Shown here: in pieces, positions 28,777 to 40,471 of the stretch
How positions within the stretch are numbered: position 1 is the first letter of the stretch
Layout: each line of letters starts with the position of its first letter
From: Paracoccaceae bacterium
Lineage (GTDB): Bacteria > Pseudomonadota > Alphaproteobacteria > Rhodobacterales > Rhodobacteraceae
Direction of reading: 5' to 3'
Assembly: GCA_029862205.1 (NCBI GenBank)
Contig: JAOTXT010000008.1
Span: 25,042-89,041, forward strand
DNA: 64,000 bases
Notes under the pieces: generated by a model
Databases searched by the model: none
What the model saw: only the letters and a program-made list of their open reading frames with translations
What the model was told of the DNA's origin: nothing
Program-made: the position numbers and the translations under genes

Positions 28777-30324
28777 TCAGTGGCTGGTCCCTTCGGAGAA
28801 CGTGATTTTGTTCCAGATGTTGTATTTGCCCGAGGGTTTGCGCATCGGCAGCCGCCGGACTTCTTCGAGCGTCCTGGCGTCGTAGACGATCACCGCCCCA
28901 TCGTCCTCCCAGACCGAGACCAGGGCATGTTCGCCGTCGCGGTCAAATTCCACGTGCGCCACGGTCGCGCCCGGCTGCGGGCGCAGTGTCCTGACGATCT
29001 CCAGCGTCTGCTTGTCGATCACGTGCATCGCATCGCGGTTCGGGCCGAAGAAAACGTCCGACCAGAGATAGGGCGTGTTCTCGTGACTGCGCAGGAAAAA
29101 GCCAGGGCCCAGCGTCTCGATCCGGTCGGTGACTTGCCAATCCTCGATATCGATTACCGAGAGCACGCCCTCGCGCAGATGCGGGGTCGCCATAACGCGC
29201 TTGCCGTCGCGCAGCCAGCTGATGCCCGAGCCCAGATGCGGCATGCCCGGCAGCGGCAGGTCGGCGATCTCGCGGCCGACGTTCAGGTTCACGATGACGC
29301 CGCGCGCGCCGTCCCGGGCGGCGCCGACCAGATGCCGGTAGGCGGGATCAAAGAAGAAGTCGTCCAATGGCTCGGAGATCACGATTCGGCGCCGGGCGAA
29401 GAGCCCCTCGGACGAGGCGATCGCCTCGACCATGCCCTTCTCGCGGCTGTGGATGAAGCCCTCGTAGACCGGCTCGGCCTCTGGGTCGGTCGCGATCTCC
29501 CAGATCTCGGGCACGTCCTTCAGGGCCGCAATGAAACTGTCCCGCGTTGGCGCCTGGTAGACCGCCGAGACGCGCGAGGGCACACCCTCCTTGCCCACGA
29601 CCTCGAAGACCTTCTCGACGGTCAGATCGGCGGTCGAGAGGATGGTTAACGTGTTCGGCAGATAATTCGCCACCGCCAGATGCTTACCGTCCTTCGAGAT
29701 CGCGATGTTGCGGCTGTTGAGCCCGGCGCGTAGGCGCCCGACCTCGGCGAGGCTCCAAAGATCGTATTTCTGCACCCAGCCGTCCCGCGACATGATGAAG
29801 ACGAAACGGCCATCGGGCGTGAATTTCGGCCCGCCATGGACGGCGAAGGGCGTCGCGAAGCGATCCAGCACCTCGAACGTGTCGCCGTCGAGGACGCTCA
29901 CGTGGTGATCGCCAGTCTCGACGACCAGGAACAGGTTCAGCGGATCGGCGGAGAACACCGGCTGTGTCGCCGCGGCATAGTCCGGGTTCCACGAAAGGCT
30001 GGCCGTAATTTGCTCGGGGCCCCAGGGCGGCACCTCCGCGACCGGCGTCTTTAGATAGGCGGCGAGTTCCGCACGCGCGCCGGCGTCCAGCGCATCGGCG
30101 AAGCCGGGCATCTGCGTGGCCGCCCGGCCCTCGGCGATCACGGTGTCCAGCGCCGGCCCGCGCAGGCGCTTCAGCGTCTCGGGGATCAGGGCCGGGCCGG
30201 TCCCGCCCAAGCGGTCGGCGCCGTGGCAGGCGGCGCAATTCTCGGCATAGAGCGCCGCCGGATCGGCCAGTGCAGAGCCGCCGATCAAGAACGCGATGCT
30301 AGTTGAAATTATGAACCGGATCAT
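28777..30324 (-). CDS. nirN: NirN-like cytochrome c / d1-propeller protein
   Basis: [27 protein letters not shown]; d1-type propeller; last gene of the nir cluster. Confidence 0.88.
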   Translation of the reverse strand: MIRFIISTSIAFLIGGSALADPAALYAENCAACHGADRLGGTGPALIPETLKRLRGPALDTVIAEGRAATQMPGFADALDAGARAELAAYLKTPVAEVPPWGPEQITASLSWNPDYAAATQPVFSADPLNLFLVVETGDHHVSVLDGDTFEVLDRFATPFAVHGGPKFTPDGRFVFIMSRDGWVQKYDLWSLAEVGRLRAGLNSRNIAISKDGKHLAVANYLPNTLTILSTADLTVEKVFEVVGKEGVPSRVSAVYQAPTRDSFIAALKDVPEIWEIATDPEAEPVYEGFIHSREKGMVEAIASSEGLFARRRIVISEPLDDFFFDPAYRHLVGAARDGARGVIVNLNVGREIADLPLPGMPHLGSGISWLRDGKRVMATPHLREGVLSVIDIEDWQVTDRIETLGPGFFLRSHENTPYLWSDVFFGPNRDAMHVIDKQTLEIVRTLRPQPGATVAHVEFDRDGEHALVSVWEDDGAVIVYDARTLEEVRRLPMRKPSGKYNIWNKITFSEGTSH

Positions 30325-31516
30325 GGCTCTTCCCCTTGAAGGGACGCGTGGTCAGACGCGGTGCGTCGGCCTCGATCCCGATCTCCGCGTCCTCCATGTA
30401 GCAGGCTGGGTCTTCGGCCCAAGGGTCACCGGTCAGTTGCAGCGCCCGGATGCGGGTGTTGCCGCCACAGACCGCCTTGTAGGTGCAAGCCCCGCAGCGG
30501 CCCTTCAGCGGCCGCGGACGGAGGCGCAGCTGCTGCAGCATCGGGTCGTCCCCGGTCCAAAGTTCGGAGAACGCCGCCTCCTTGACGCTGCCGATCGTGT
30601 AGTCGGACCAGTAGGTGTCGGGATGCACCTTGCCCTGCGGGTCGATATTCGCGACGCCGACACCGGAGGAATTGCCGCCCCAAGCCTCGAGATGCGCCTC
30701 GAGATGCGCGACTTTCTCGGCCGGAAACCTGTCCTCGGCCCAGCGCAGGAAATAGACGGCATCGGCGTCGTTGTTGCCGGTGACGATCTCCAGCGGCAAC
30801 CCTTCGCTCGCGGCGATCCAGGCGCGGTCGATCAGCAGGTCCATCGCGCGGCGCGAGTGGTTCCAGCGGGCATCCTCGCCCCGGTGCTTGTCACCGCGTC
30901 CCGCATAGACCAGATGCGAGAGATAGAATTTGTCGATCCCCTCGCAGTCGCAGAGGTCCAGAAGCTCCGGCAGCTGGTGCTCGTTGTCGCGTGTGATGGT
31001 GAAACGCACGCCTACCTTGATGCCGCGCGCCTTGCAGGCGCGGATGCCAGCCAGCGCCTCGTCGAATGCCCCTTCGCGCCCGCGGAACCAGTCGTTGGTG
31101 GCGCCGATCCCGTCGAGGCTGATGCCCACATAGTCGAAACCGATCTTGGCCACCTGGTCCGCGGTCTCGCCGACGACCTGCGTTCCGTTGGTCGAGAGCG
31201 CCAGATACATGCCCATTCCCCGGGCGCGCTTGGCGATGTGGAAAAGGTCTGGCCGGGCCAGCGGCTCGCCGCCCGAGAGGATCAGGGCCGGTATCCCGAA
31301 GCGCCCCAGATCCTCGAGCGTCTCCATCGCCTGCTGGTTGGTCAATTCACCCGGAAAGGCCACATCGGCCGAGGTGGTGTAGCAATGGCGGCAGCGCAGG
31401 TTGCAACGCCGCGTCAGGTTCCAGATCACCACGGGCTTCACCGCCCCGTTTCCACGCTTGCGGACCGGGGTGGGTTCAACCAACTGGCGCATGTAGTGCG
31501 AAAGGCGGAACATCAA
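30299..31516 (-). CDS. nirJ: Heme d1 biosynthesis radical SAM protein NirJ
   Basis: [56 protein letters not shown]-terminal SPASM-like Cys ([14 protein letters not shown]). Confidence 0.93.
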   Translation of the reverse strand: MMFRLSHYMRQLVEPTPVRKRGNGAVKPVVIWNLTRRCNLRCRHCYTTSADVAFPGELTNQQAMETLEDLGRFGIPALILSGGEPLARPDLFHIAKRARGMGMYLALSTNGTQVVGETADQVAKIGFDYVGISLDGIGATNDWFRGREGAFDEALAGIRACKARGIKVGVRFTITRDNEHQLPELLDLCDCEGIDKFYLSHLVYAGRGDKHRGEDARWNHSRRAMDLLIDRAWIAASEGLPLEIVTGNNDADAVYFLRWAEDRFPAEKVAHLEAHLEAWGGNSSGVGVANIDPQGKVHPDTYWSDYTIGSVKEAAFSELWTGDDPMLQQLRLRPRPLKGRCGACTYKAVCGGNTRIRALQLTGDPWAEDPACYMEDAEIGIEADAPRLTTRPFKGKSHDPVHNFN

Positions 31517-31527
31517 CCTATCCCTTT

Positions 31528-32031
31528 TTAACCAATTGAATTCATTTCATTATGAGGTTTGATCCGCATCCCGGTCTTCTTCAGGATCCGGGTCGAGTAG
31601 AGAATGTCCGAGGCTCGGCAATCGGCCCCCAGCAGCACCGCGATCCGGCCGCGTTTCGCCTCGACCTCGTCCCGGTCCCCGCCATGGACCATGGCGAAGA
31701 GGTTGTAGGGCCAATCCGGCAAGGCGCGCGGGCGCAGGTAGCAATGCGAGACGAAGTCAAGCGCGCCCACCGCGGCGCCAAGTTCCCTGGCGCGGGCATC
31801 CGCCACGTCCCAGACCGTCATGCCGTTAGCGGTCATGCCCAGGGCATAGTGGTTGGGCGCGGCCGCGACCCGGCGAATGACGCCGCGATCCTGCATGGCG
31901 GAGAGCCGCGCAATCACCTCGCCCTCGCCCAGGCCCAGATCAGCGGCGATCTTGGCATAGGGCGCGGGGGTAAGCGGCAGCCCGGCTTGCGTCGCGGCGA
32001 TCAGCCGGCGGTCGGTCGGATCGAGCCTCAT
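31528..32031 (-). CDS. nirH: Siroheme decarboxylase family protein NirH (AsnC-like)
   Basis: [74 protein letters not shown]. Confidence 0.85.
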   Translation of the reverse strand: MRLDPTDRRLIAATQAGLPLTPAPYAKIAADLGLGEGEVIARLSAMQDRGVIRRVAAAPNHYALGMTANGMTVWDVADARARELGAAVGALDFVSHCYLRPRALPDWPYNLFAMVHGGDRDEVEAKRGRIAVLLGADCRASDILYSTRILKKTGMRIKPHNEMNSIG

Positions 32032-32507
32032 GCGGCCACCCGGAAGCTGATGCAGAACTCATGCTGCTTCGGAAACCGGAAAACCGGCAGCCCGGTTTCG
32101 GCTTCGATCCGGTCAGCGGTCGCGGCGATCCCCCCGGGAGTTTCTGTCGCCAGCACGAACCACATGTTGAGCCGGTGGCTGCGCTGGTAGTTGTGCGCGA
32201 CCTCCGGGTGGGCGTTGACTTGTTCGGCCACCGCGTCGAAGCGCGCCTCGGGCACCGCCATCGCGCAGAGGCAGAAGGCGCCACCCAGTGCAGCCGCATC
32301 GAAGAAGGGCCCGAAACGGGTGAGGATGCGCGCATCCAGCAGGCGCTTCAGCCGGGCGATCAGCTCGGCCTCCTCCACGTTCAAGGCCGCCGCCGCCTCG
32401 GCATAGGGCCGGGGCGACAGAGGGAACCCGTCCTGCAGCGCGTTGATGATCGCCCTGTCGGTCGCGTCGATCCCGGCGGCGGGCATATGGCGGGCAGGGC
32501 CGGTCAT
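32028..32507 (-). CDS. nirG: Siroheme decarboxylase family protein NirG (AsnC-like)
   Basis: ATDRAIINALQDGFPLSPRPYAEAAAALNVEEAELIARLKRLLDARILTRFGPFFDAAALGG. Confidence 0.82.
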   Translation of the reverse strand: MTGPARHMPAAGIDATDRAIINALQDGFPLSPRPYAEAAAALNVEEAELIARLKRLLDARILTRFGPFFDAAALGGAFCLCAMAVPEARFDAVAEQVNAHPEVAHNYQRSHRLNMWFVLATETPGGIAATADRIEAETGLPVFRFPKQHEFCISFRVAA

Positions 32508-33496
32508 GCCGCCGCCTCGGGCCGCGAAGCAACCATGGCACCGCGCTGCTTGAAGCACCGGGTCGAGAACAGGACACGTCGATTCAAGGTGCCGATCCCG
32601 GCGCCGCTTGCCGCGCTATCGAGCGTCTCGAGTCCCTCCTCCCGGCTACGCGCATGGATCATGCAGTAGAGGTTGAAGGGCCAGGCCCCGGCATCGGGGC
32701 GCCGCCGATAGCAGAGGGTGACACCGGGCTGGGCCGCCAGCCGCTTGCCGGCCGCGTCGACCTCCGCTTCCGGGATGTGCCAGACGACCATCGCATTGGC
32801 GGTCCAGCCGAGCGCGCGGTGGCGCAGGATCAAACCCAGCCGCGTGATGATCCCCGCGCCCACGAGAGCCTGGATGCGGGCGACAACGTGGGCTTCCTCA
32901 AGGCCCAACGCCCCGGCCATGGCCCGGTAGGGGAGCGCGGTCAGATCAAGGCCCTGGGTCAGATAGTCGAGAATGGCATCGTCGCCCAAGCGGAGCGCAT
33001 CCAGTTCCGCTTCCTCCGGCTCGCTCGATGCCTGCCGCGTGCCATCGAGCGAAAAGCCGAGGTCGATGTGGTAAGGCCTGACCAGCGGCAAATCAATCAC
33101 GCTGAGGCCCGTATTCAGGGCGATCCGAGTTAGCGCCGCCTGCACATGGGCACGGTCGGGGCCCGTCGCGACGAACCAGATGTTCCAGGCATCCTCGCGG
33201 GCATAGACATGGTTGACGCCAGGCTCGGCGGCGATCCGGCGCGCGGCGGCTTCCAATTCGCCCTCGGGCGCCGCGACCGCGGCCAAGGTGCTGGCGCCCG
33301 CGGTATTGGGCCTCAGCGTCGCGCCGACACGACTGAGCGCGCCCTCAGCGGCAAACCGCGCCAAGCGGTCGAGAACCTCGCCCTCCGATACGTTCAGCAT
33401 ATCGCCGATCCGGGCGAAAGGCCTGGGCTCCAACGGCAAATCCCGCTGCCAGCCGTCCAGCAGCCGCCGGTCGATCGTATCGAGCAGCATCGCCAT
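32504..33496 (-). CDS. nirDL: Fused NirD-NirL siroheme decarboxylase subunit
   Basis: Two AsnC/Nir repeats in one ORF (IDRRLLDGWQRDLPLEPRPFARIGDML... and DDAILDYLTQGLDLTALPYRAMAGALG...). Confidence 0.85.
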   Translation of the reverse strand: MAMLLDTIDRRLLDGWQRDLPLEPRPFARIGDMLNVSEGEVLDRLARFAAEGALSRVGATLRPNTAGASTLAAVAAPEGELEAAARRIAAEPGVNHVYAREDAWNIWFVATGPDRAHVQAALTRIALNTGLSVIDLPLVRPYHIDLGFSLDGTRQASSEPEEAELDALRLGDDAILDYLTQGLDLTALPYRAMAGALGLEEAHVVARIQALVGAGIITRLGLILRHRALGWTANAMVVWHIPEAEVDAAGKRLAAQPGVTLCYRRRPDAGAWPFNLYCMIHARSREEGLETLDSAASGAGIGTLNRRVLFSTRCFKQRGAMVASRPEAAA

Positions 33497-33499
33497 CGC

Positions 33500-34714
33500 T
33501 CAGAGCCCGATCCGGTGTGCCCGGGCGGTGAAGAAGATGCCCGAGGGATCCTGCGCGGCGATCTCCGCCTTCTTGGCGAAGGTGGCCGTGTCGTAGATGT
33601 CGATCCGCCCGGCATCGCGGACCGAGACCCAAAGCTCGTGCCCGCGCGGGGTGAATTCCATGTGCAGGGTGGCGGGCCCGGGTGTGAGGGTCGCCACGAT
33701 CTCGCCGGAAGGAGAGTCGATTACCTGCAAGGTATCGTTCAGTGGATGCGCGAAATTGACCCAGACCTGGCGGCCATCGGGCCGGGCGACCGCGAAGACG
33801 GGCTGGCCATGGGTGGCGGTGCGGCCGATCTCCGACAGGCTCGCGGCATCGACCCACAGGATTTCATGGCGCCCGATCGCCGGCAGCGCGAACCGGTCGC
33901 CTGCCAGCGCCCAGCCCTCCAGGTGCGGCATCTTATAGACCGGCAGCTTCTCCTCGCCCCGGCCATAGCCCGCCAGGATCTTCCTGGGCGTGGGCGGGTT
34001 TTGCCAAAGATCCAATGCCGTCAACCCATCCTCGCCGAACAGCCCGGCGATGTAGCGCCGTCCGTCCCCGGTGATCAGGGCGTCGTAGGGATTGGCGCCG
34101 ATCCCGGAGATACGCGTCATTCGTGGGACTTCGCCTTGCGAGAAATCGGCGATCCAGGTCTCGCCCGCATCCCAGAGCGAGAAGACGAACCGCCGCCCCG
34201 GTGCATCGACCAAACCCACGGTCTTGGACAGGCCACCGGGCCATTCGGCGGGAATGTCGGCGATCAAAACCAGCGTCTCGGCATCGAAGACACGCACCCC
34301 GCCCGGCTCGTAATTCGAGACCGCGACCAGGGTGCCATCGTCCGAAATCGCGCCGCCGATCGAGTTGCCGGCCTGCTGGACGCGGGCGGCCAAGTTCTGG
34401 GCCAGAATGTCGATCTTGCTGAGGCCCCCGTCGCGCCCGAAGATGAAGGCATAGCGCTGATCCGGCGAAAAGACGGCCGACGCGTGGGAGAGATCGCCCA
34501 AACCCTCGACCCGGCCAATCGCGGCGTATTCGGACTGGTCGACAATCAGGACCGACCCGCTTGCTCGTTCGACGACGATGCCCAGATCGCCCGTTCCCCG
34601 GAGTGACCGCTCGGACGCACCCTCGGCGATCCGGATCGGTGCGATCCCGGCGGCAAGACCGAGGCCTAGGCCCGCGACTATTCGGCGGCGCCGAGCAGAT
34701 ATTGGGCGATCCAT
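33500..34714 (-). CDS. nirF: Heme d1 biosynthesis protein NirF
   Basis: GTGDLGIVVERASGSVLIVDQSEYAAIGRVEGLGDLSHASAVFSPDQRYAFIFGRDGGLSKIDI. Confidence 0.9.
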   Translation of the reverse strand: MDRPISARRRRIVAGLGLGLAAGIAPIRIAEGASERSLRGTGDLGIVVERASGSVLIVDQSEYAAIGRVEGLGDLSHASAVFSPDQRYAFIFGRDGGLSKIDILAQNLAARVQQAGNSIGGAISDDGTLVAVSNYEPGGVRVFDAETLVLIADIPAEWPGGLSKTVGLVDAPGRRFVFSLWDAGETWIADFSQGEVPRMTRISGIGANPYDALITGDGRRYIAGLFGEDGLTALDLWQNPPTPRKILAGYGRGEEKLPVYKMPHLEGWALAGDRFALPAIGRHEILWVDAASLSEIGRTATHGQPVFAVARPDGRQVWVNFAHPLNDTLQVIDSPSGEIVATLTPGPATLHMEFTPRGHELWVSVRDAGRIDIYDTATFAKKAEIAAQDPSGIFFTARAHRIGL

Positions 34715-34998
34715 AGGGCTTCTCCTTCGCTCAAGAGCGGCCGCCAGGGCGGCATCGCTGTACCAGGCACGCCGTCGAGGATGATCTCGGCCAGGCCGTC
34801 TGGCTCCAGGCCGTCCAGACGCTCGGCGGTCAAGTCGCTGCCCAGGCCCCCTTTGAGGGTCATGCCGTGGCAGGACCCGCAATCGTGGCGCACCAGGCGC
34901 TCGAGTTCCGCGGCACGTGCCGGTCCGATCTCGCCCGCCAGGGCCGGGACCGCGGCGAGCACGGCGATCAGCACGGCACTTGCGCACCAATCAGGCAT
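34678..34998 (-). CDS. nirC: Cytochrome c NirC
   Basis: ELERLVRHDCGSCHGMTLKGGLGSDLTAERLDGLEPDGLAEIILDGVPGTAMPPW. Confidence 0.87.
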   Translation of the reverse strand: MPDWCASAVLIAVLAAVPALAGEIGPARAAELERLVRHDCGSCHGMTLKGGLGSDLTAERLDGLEPDGLAEIILDGVPGTAMPPWRPLLSEGEALWIAQYLLGAAE

Positions 34999-35782
34999 GA
35001 AACACCTCAATCGGCGCTTCGACGCTGATCCCGGCAAGGTCTATCGCCGGCAATGGATCGTGCAGATCCAGCACCCGGCCGATGATGAAGAGAACCGGAC
35101 CCGGCATTTGCGCGGCGCGAACCTTGCCGGTGATCGTGCCGAGATCGGCCCGCAGACGCCGCTCGTCGGCGAGCGTCGCCCGGCTGACCGCCAGCACCGG
35201 CATCTCTCGATCCATCCCATGCGCGATCAGCGCCCGCGAGATCGACCCGATATTCGCCACGCCCATATAGACGACCAGTGTCGTCTCGGCATTTGCCAGC
35301 CCGGCCCAATCGAGATCAAGCGCCAGATCGGCGCGGCAGTGACCGGTGATGTAGCGCACACTGTTCGCGATACCGCGGTGGGTCAGCGGAATGCCGACTT
35401 CGGCCGCGCAGCCCTGCGCCGCCGATATGCCGGGCACGACCTCATAGGGGATGCCCGCACGCTTCAGCGCCAGCATCTCCTCGCCGCCGCGGCCGAAGAC
35501 GAAGGGATCGCCGCCTTTAAGGCGTACCACCTGCAATCCGCGCCCGGCCAGCGCGACCATGAGGTCGTTGATCTCTTCCTGAGGCACCGGGTGGTTGCGC
35601 GGCGCCTTGCCGACCGGATGCCGCTCGGCGGCTGCAGGAACCAGATCCAGGATGTCGGGCGAGACGAGGCGGTCATAGACCACCGCGTCCGCCTGGGCCA
35701 TCCGGCGCAGGGCCTTGAGTGTCAGCAGTTCCGGGTCTCCGGGGCCGGCGCCCACGAGGAAGACCCGTCCAGGTCCGGTCAT
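34991..35782 (-). CDS. nirE: Uroporphyrinogen-III C-methyltransferase NirE
   Basis: GRVFLVGAGPGDPELLTLKALRRMAQADAVVYDRLVSPDIL; VVRLKGGDPFVFGRGGEE. Confidence 0.92.
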   Translation of the reverse strand: MTGPGRVFLVGAGPGDPELLTLKALRRMAQADAVVYDRLVSPDILDLVPAAAERHPVGKAPRNHPVPQEEINDLMVALAGRGLQVVRLKGGDPFVFGRGGEEMLALKRAGIPYEVVPGISAAQGCAAEVGIPLTHRGIANSVRYITGHCRADLALDLDWAGLANAETTLVVYMGVANIGSISRALIAHGMDREMPVLAVSRATLADERRLRADLGTITGKVRAAQMPGPVLFIIGRVLDLHDPLPAIDLAGISVEAPIEVFHA

Positions 35783-35828
35783 CTATTCCTCCCCCGCATT
35801 AACACAGGGCGCCAATATCTTTTGTTCG

Positions 35829-35854
35829 CCGGGGGCGGCACCAACCGCCCCCGG
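35829..35854. other. Perfect 10-bp stem hairpin downstream of nirS
   Basis: CCGGGGGCGG-CACCAA-CCGCCCCCGG. Confidence 0.8.
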
Positions 35855-35866
35855 GCCAAGCCGCGC

Positions 35867-37700
<1,834 letters not shown>

Positions 37701-37750
37701 AGCGCGGCGTTCTAGCGAGCCGCAGGGTCACGGCCGTCGGAGGTGGAGCC

Positions 37751-38953
37751 ATGTCGGTCGGCAAAACGGTTCGTGTTCTCTTCAGCCAAGGGCTGCGGGT
37801 GTTCTTCCTGGCGGCCGGCATTTACGCATTGGTCGCGATGGGTATTTGGGTGACTTGGCTCGCGAGCCTCGCGGCGACCGGTGAGCCCCCGGACGTTCCC
37901 TTCGAGCCTGCCCCGGCGCTGTGGCACGCGCATGAGATGATCTTTGGCTATGCGGGCGCGGTGATAGGCGGATTCTTCCTGACCGCCGTGCCCAGTTGGA
38001 CCGGAGCGCCCGCCGCCCGATCTTGGTTCTTGACGCTGCTTGCAGCGGCTTGGCTCGGCGGCCGGTTGGCGGTGTGGTGGTCCGGCGCGCTGGATCCAAT
38101 TCCGGTGGCGGTCCTCGACCTCTCCTTTCTTCCACTGCTCGCCGCCAAGATCGCGGTGCAACTGGCCCGTCGCCCGAAGCCGCAGAACCTATTGTTCCTG
38201 GTGCTGATTTCGATCGTTTGGATCGGCAACCTGATGGTCCATCTCGATTGGACCGGGCTCTGGCCAGGACGAGCCGCGACCGGGCTTCAAGTTGGGCTGC
38301 TTGGGGTCGCATCGATGATCATGGTGATCAGTGGCCGGGTGACGCCCGCCTTCACTTTGAACGCCATGCGCCAGGCGGGCCGCGAGACCGGGCTTCCCCG
38401 GCAACGAACCTCCGCCGACCGCCCCGCCATGGCCGCGGCGATCCTGATCCCCGTCTCGATCGGCTTAGGCCTGCCCGATCTCTTCGTCGCCGCTATGGCG
38501 CTGATCGCGGGGATCGGGCAATTGATCAGGCTAGCGGGCTGGCGCGGTTTTTGGACGCTGCACGCGCCGATCCTTTGGAGCCTGCATCTGGCCGGTGCGA
38601 TGCTGGGCCTGGGATATCTGGCATTTGCGGTCTCACTTGCCGGTTGGATCACCGAAACCGGCGCCTTGCATCTGATCGGCATAGGCGCCATTGGCGGCAT
38701 GTCGCTGGCGATGATGAGCCGGGCGGCGCTCGGCCATACAGACCGCGATATTGTCGCGCCGCGCGCGGTCGCGTGGGCCTATGCGCTGGTCGCGATCGCG
38801 GCGGTTATCCGCGCGGCCGGTGGAGAGGCGGGACCCGGCTGGTACGACTGGGCAATGCTGATCTCGGGCGCTCTGTGGCTCACCGCGTTCGCACTTTTCC
38901 TAACGGTCTACTTGCCCGTCCTGACCTCGCCTGCGACATCTCGTACACCTTGA
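37751..38953 (+). CDS. nnrS: NnrS family NO-response membrane protein
   Basis: LWHAHEMIFGYAGAVIGGFFLTAVPSWTGAP; MVISGRVTPAFTLNAMRQ; GGMSLAMMSRAALGHTDR. Confidence 0.92.
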   Translation: MSVGKTVRVLFSQGLRVFFLAAGIYALVAMGIWVTWLASLAATGEPPDVPFEPAPALWHAHEMIFGYAGAVIGGFFLTAVPSWTGAPAARSWFLTLLAAAWLGGRLAVWWSGALDPIPVAVLDLSFLPLLAAKIAVQLARRPKPQNLLFLVLISIVWIGNLMVHLDWTGLWPGRAATGLQVGLLGVASMIMVISGRVTPAFTLNAMRQAGRETGLPRQRTSADRPAMAAAILIPVSIGLGLPDLFVAAMALIAGIGQLIRLAGWRGFWTLHAPILWSLHLAGAMLGLGYLAFAVSLAGWITETGALHLIGIGAIGGMSLAMMSRAALGHTDRDIVAPRAVAWAYALVAIAAVIRAAGGEAGPGWYDWAMLISGALWLTAFALFLTVYLPVLTSPATSRTP

Positions 38954-38963
38954 TCTCGGTCAA
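38950..38963. promoter_or_regulatory. FNR/DNR-type box upstream of cytochrome c
   Basis: TTGATCTCGGTCAA. Confidence 0.7.
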
Positions 38964-39091
38964 GGCCGGGCCACCTCGAACTTTGGAATATGCAGCCATT
39001 CCACGGAGCGCATGGGCCGAGTCCCATCCCGTCCGGTCGGTGGCCTGAGACAAGACCGAAGCCCATGTGGACCCGCAAGAGGAGACGCGAG

Positions 39092-39481
39092 ATGATTCGC
39101 AAGACCTTCCTGACCCTGGCGGTACTGGCGATAAGCGCCGCCGCCGCACCGGCGCTGGCCGAGGGCGACGTCGCCGCCGGCGAGAAGACTTACAAGAAGA
39201 AATGCAAAACCTGCCACATGGTCGGCGACGGCGCGAAGAACCGGGTCGGCCCGGTGCTGAACGGCATTGTCGAAGCACCGGCGGGCATGGTCGACGGCTT
39301 CAAGTATTCCAAGGCGCTGCTCGCCAAGAAGGACGAGGGCCTGGTCTGGACCGAGGCCGAGCTCGACGCCTTCCTGACCAAGCCCAAGACCTATCTGAAG
39401 GGCACCAAGATGAGCTTCGCCGGTTTCAAGGACGCAGCCGATCGGGCCAATGTGATCGCCTATCTGAAATCGGTTGAGTAG
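39092..39481 (+). CDS. Soluble class I c-type cytochrome (c2/c550-like)
   Basis: Signal peptide; AAGEKTYKKKCKTCHMVGDGAKNRVGPVLNGI; LKGTKMSFAGF Met-ligand region. Confidence 0.92.
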   Translation: MIRKTFLTLAVLAISAAAAPALAEGDVAAGEKTYKKKCKTCHMVGDGAKNRVGPVLNGIVEAPAGMVDGFKYSKALLAKKDEGLVWTEAELDAFLTKPKTYLKGTKMSFAGFKDAADRANVIAYLKSVE

Positions 39482-39504
39482 ACTGACAATCTGACTTCAG
39501 TCCT

Positions 39505-39533
39505 GGCCCCGCCCTTGGGCGGGCCCCTTTTTT
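39505..39533 (+). terminator. Rho-independent terminator after cytochrome c
   Basis: CCCGCCC-TT-GGGCGGG stem (flanking GGCCC/GGCCC) followed by T6. Confidence 0.85.
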
Positions 39534-39544
39534 GCGCGATCCAA

Positions 39545-39958
39545 TCAGTGCGGATGATCGCCCAATCGGGAATGCAGCCTGGCGTCGTGGGTCTTGAAAT
39601 GCCCGGTGAACCAGTCGCCGACGCTGGCCACCAGCCGTTCGGCCGAGGCTGGGCCCATCGCGGCGTCGTCCTCGTAATCGTCCATCAGGTCACGCAATTC
39701 GTCCAACAGGCGCTCGTGGTCCGCCTTGTGCGCAGCGGCCTGGTCGTAGCCATGCTCGCGCATGAACCGCTCTTCCAGCGCGAAATGGGACGAGATCGCG
39801 CGGAATAGATCCCCGAAGATCGCGCGGGTCTCGTCCACCGGCTCTCCCGAGGTAAAAGCGCCCTCGATCCGGTTGACCAGGCCAATGAGCTCCTGATGCT
39901 CGTGATCGACCGCCGGGCTTCCGACGCTGTAATTGTCCTTCCATTCGATCGGCGCCAT
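39545..39958 (-). CDS. Bacteriohemerythrin
   Basis: SVGSPAVDHEHQELIGLVNRIE; SSHFALEERFMREHGYDQAAAHKADHERLL; GHFKTHDARL. Confidence 0.9.
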   Translation of the reverse strand: MAPIEWKDNYSVGSPAVDHEHQELIGLVNRIEGAFTSGEPVDETRAIFGDLFRAISSHFALEERFMREHGYDQAAAHKADHERLLDELRDLMDDYEDDAAMGPASAERLVASVGDWFTGHFKTHDARLHSRLGDHPH

Positions 39959-39973
39959 GTCCGCCTCCCGGGC

Positions 39974-40471
39974 TCAGTTGAAAATGAAACCGCCCGTTTC
40001 GGGCCGGAAATCGATGGCGAGGCTCTGGGCTTCGGTCAACGTGATCTGACGCTCGGCAACGAAGTCGAAGCCCGATCCGGCGGCGCGTTCGCGCAAGCGG
40101 ATTGCCACTTGATGCGTGCCCGCGGAGACCATGAAGCGGCGGTAGATGCGCGAGGGGCCATCATCCGCGATGCCGCTCGGCGGCAATTCTTCCGCCAACA
40201 TCGTCGTGCCGTTCAGGTCAAGCTCCAGGTAGATGGGCGCGCGGGCGCGGTCGCAAACCTCCTTGCGCCGCATATTGGCGGGCAGGTCGCTCAGTTCCTC
40301 GGCGCTGAGCTCGCGACAATTCCGCGGCCCCCCATGGCTGAAGCTGAGTTTTACCACGGCCATTCCTTCTGGCAATGCGCGCACACTCGGCGAGGCCGAG
40401 AGGACTGCAACGCCGGCGACGATTGCGAGCGTCCCGAGCGCGGCTGTTATCCTTTGAGCAATCCCTGTCAC
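39974..40471 (-). CDS. Conserved-looking exported protein of unknown function, last gene of heme-copper operon
   Basis: 165 aa ORF, hydrophobic N-terminus, start overlaps stop of upstream gene (40468-40471). Confidence 0.65.
   Translation of the reverse strand: MTGIAQRITAALGTLAIVAGVAVLSASPSVRALPEGMAVVKLSFSHGGPRNCRELSAEELSDLPANMRRKEVCDRARAPIYLELDLNGTTMLAEELPPSGIADDGPSRIYRRFMVSAGTHQVAIRLRERAAGSGFDFVAERQITLTEAQSLAIDFRPETGGFIFN

Noticed and set aside
30296-31531. 411-aa + strand ORF opposite nirJ
   Set aside because: Sense frame is an unambiguous radical SAM NirJ; the antisense ORF is a codon-bias artefact.
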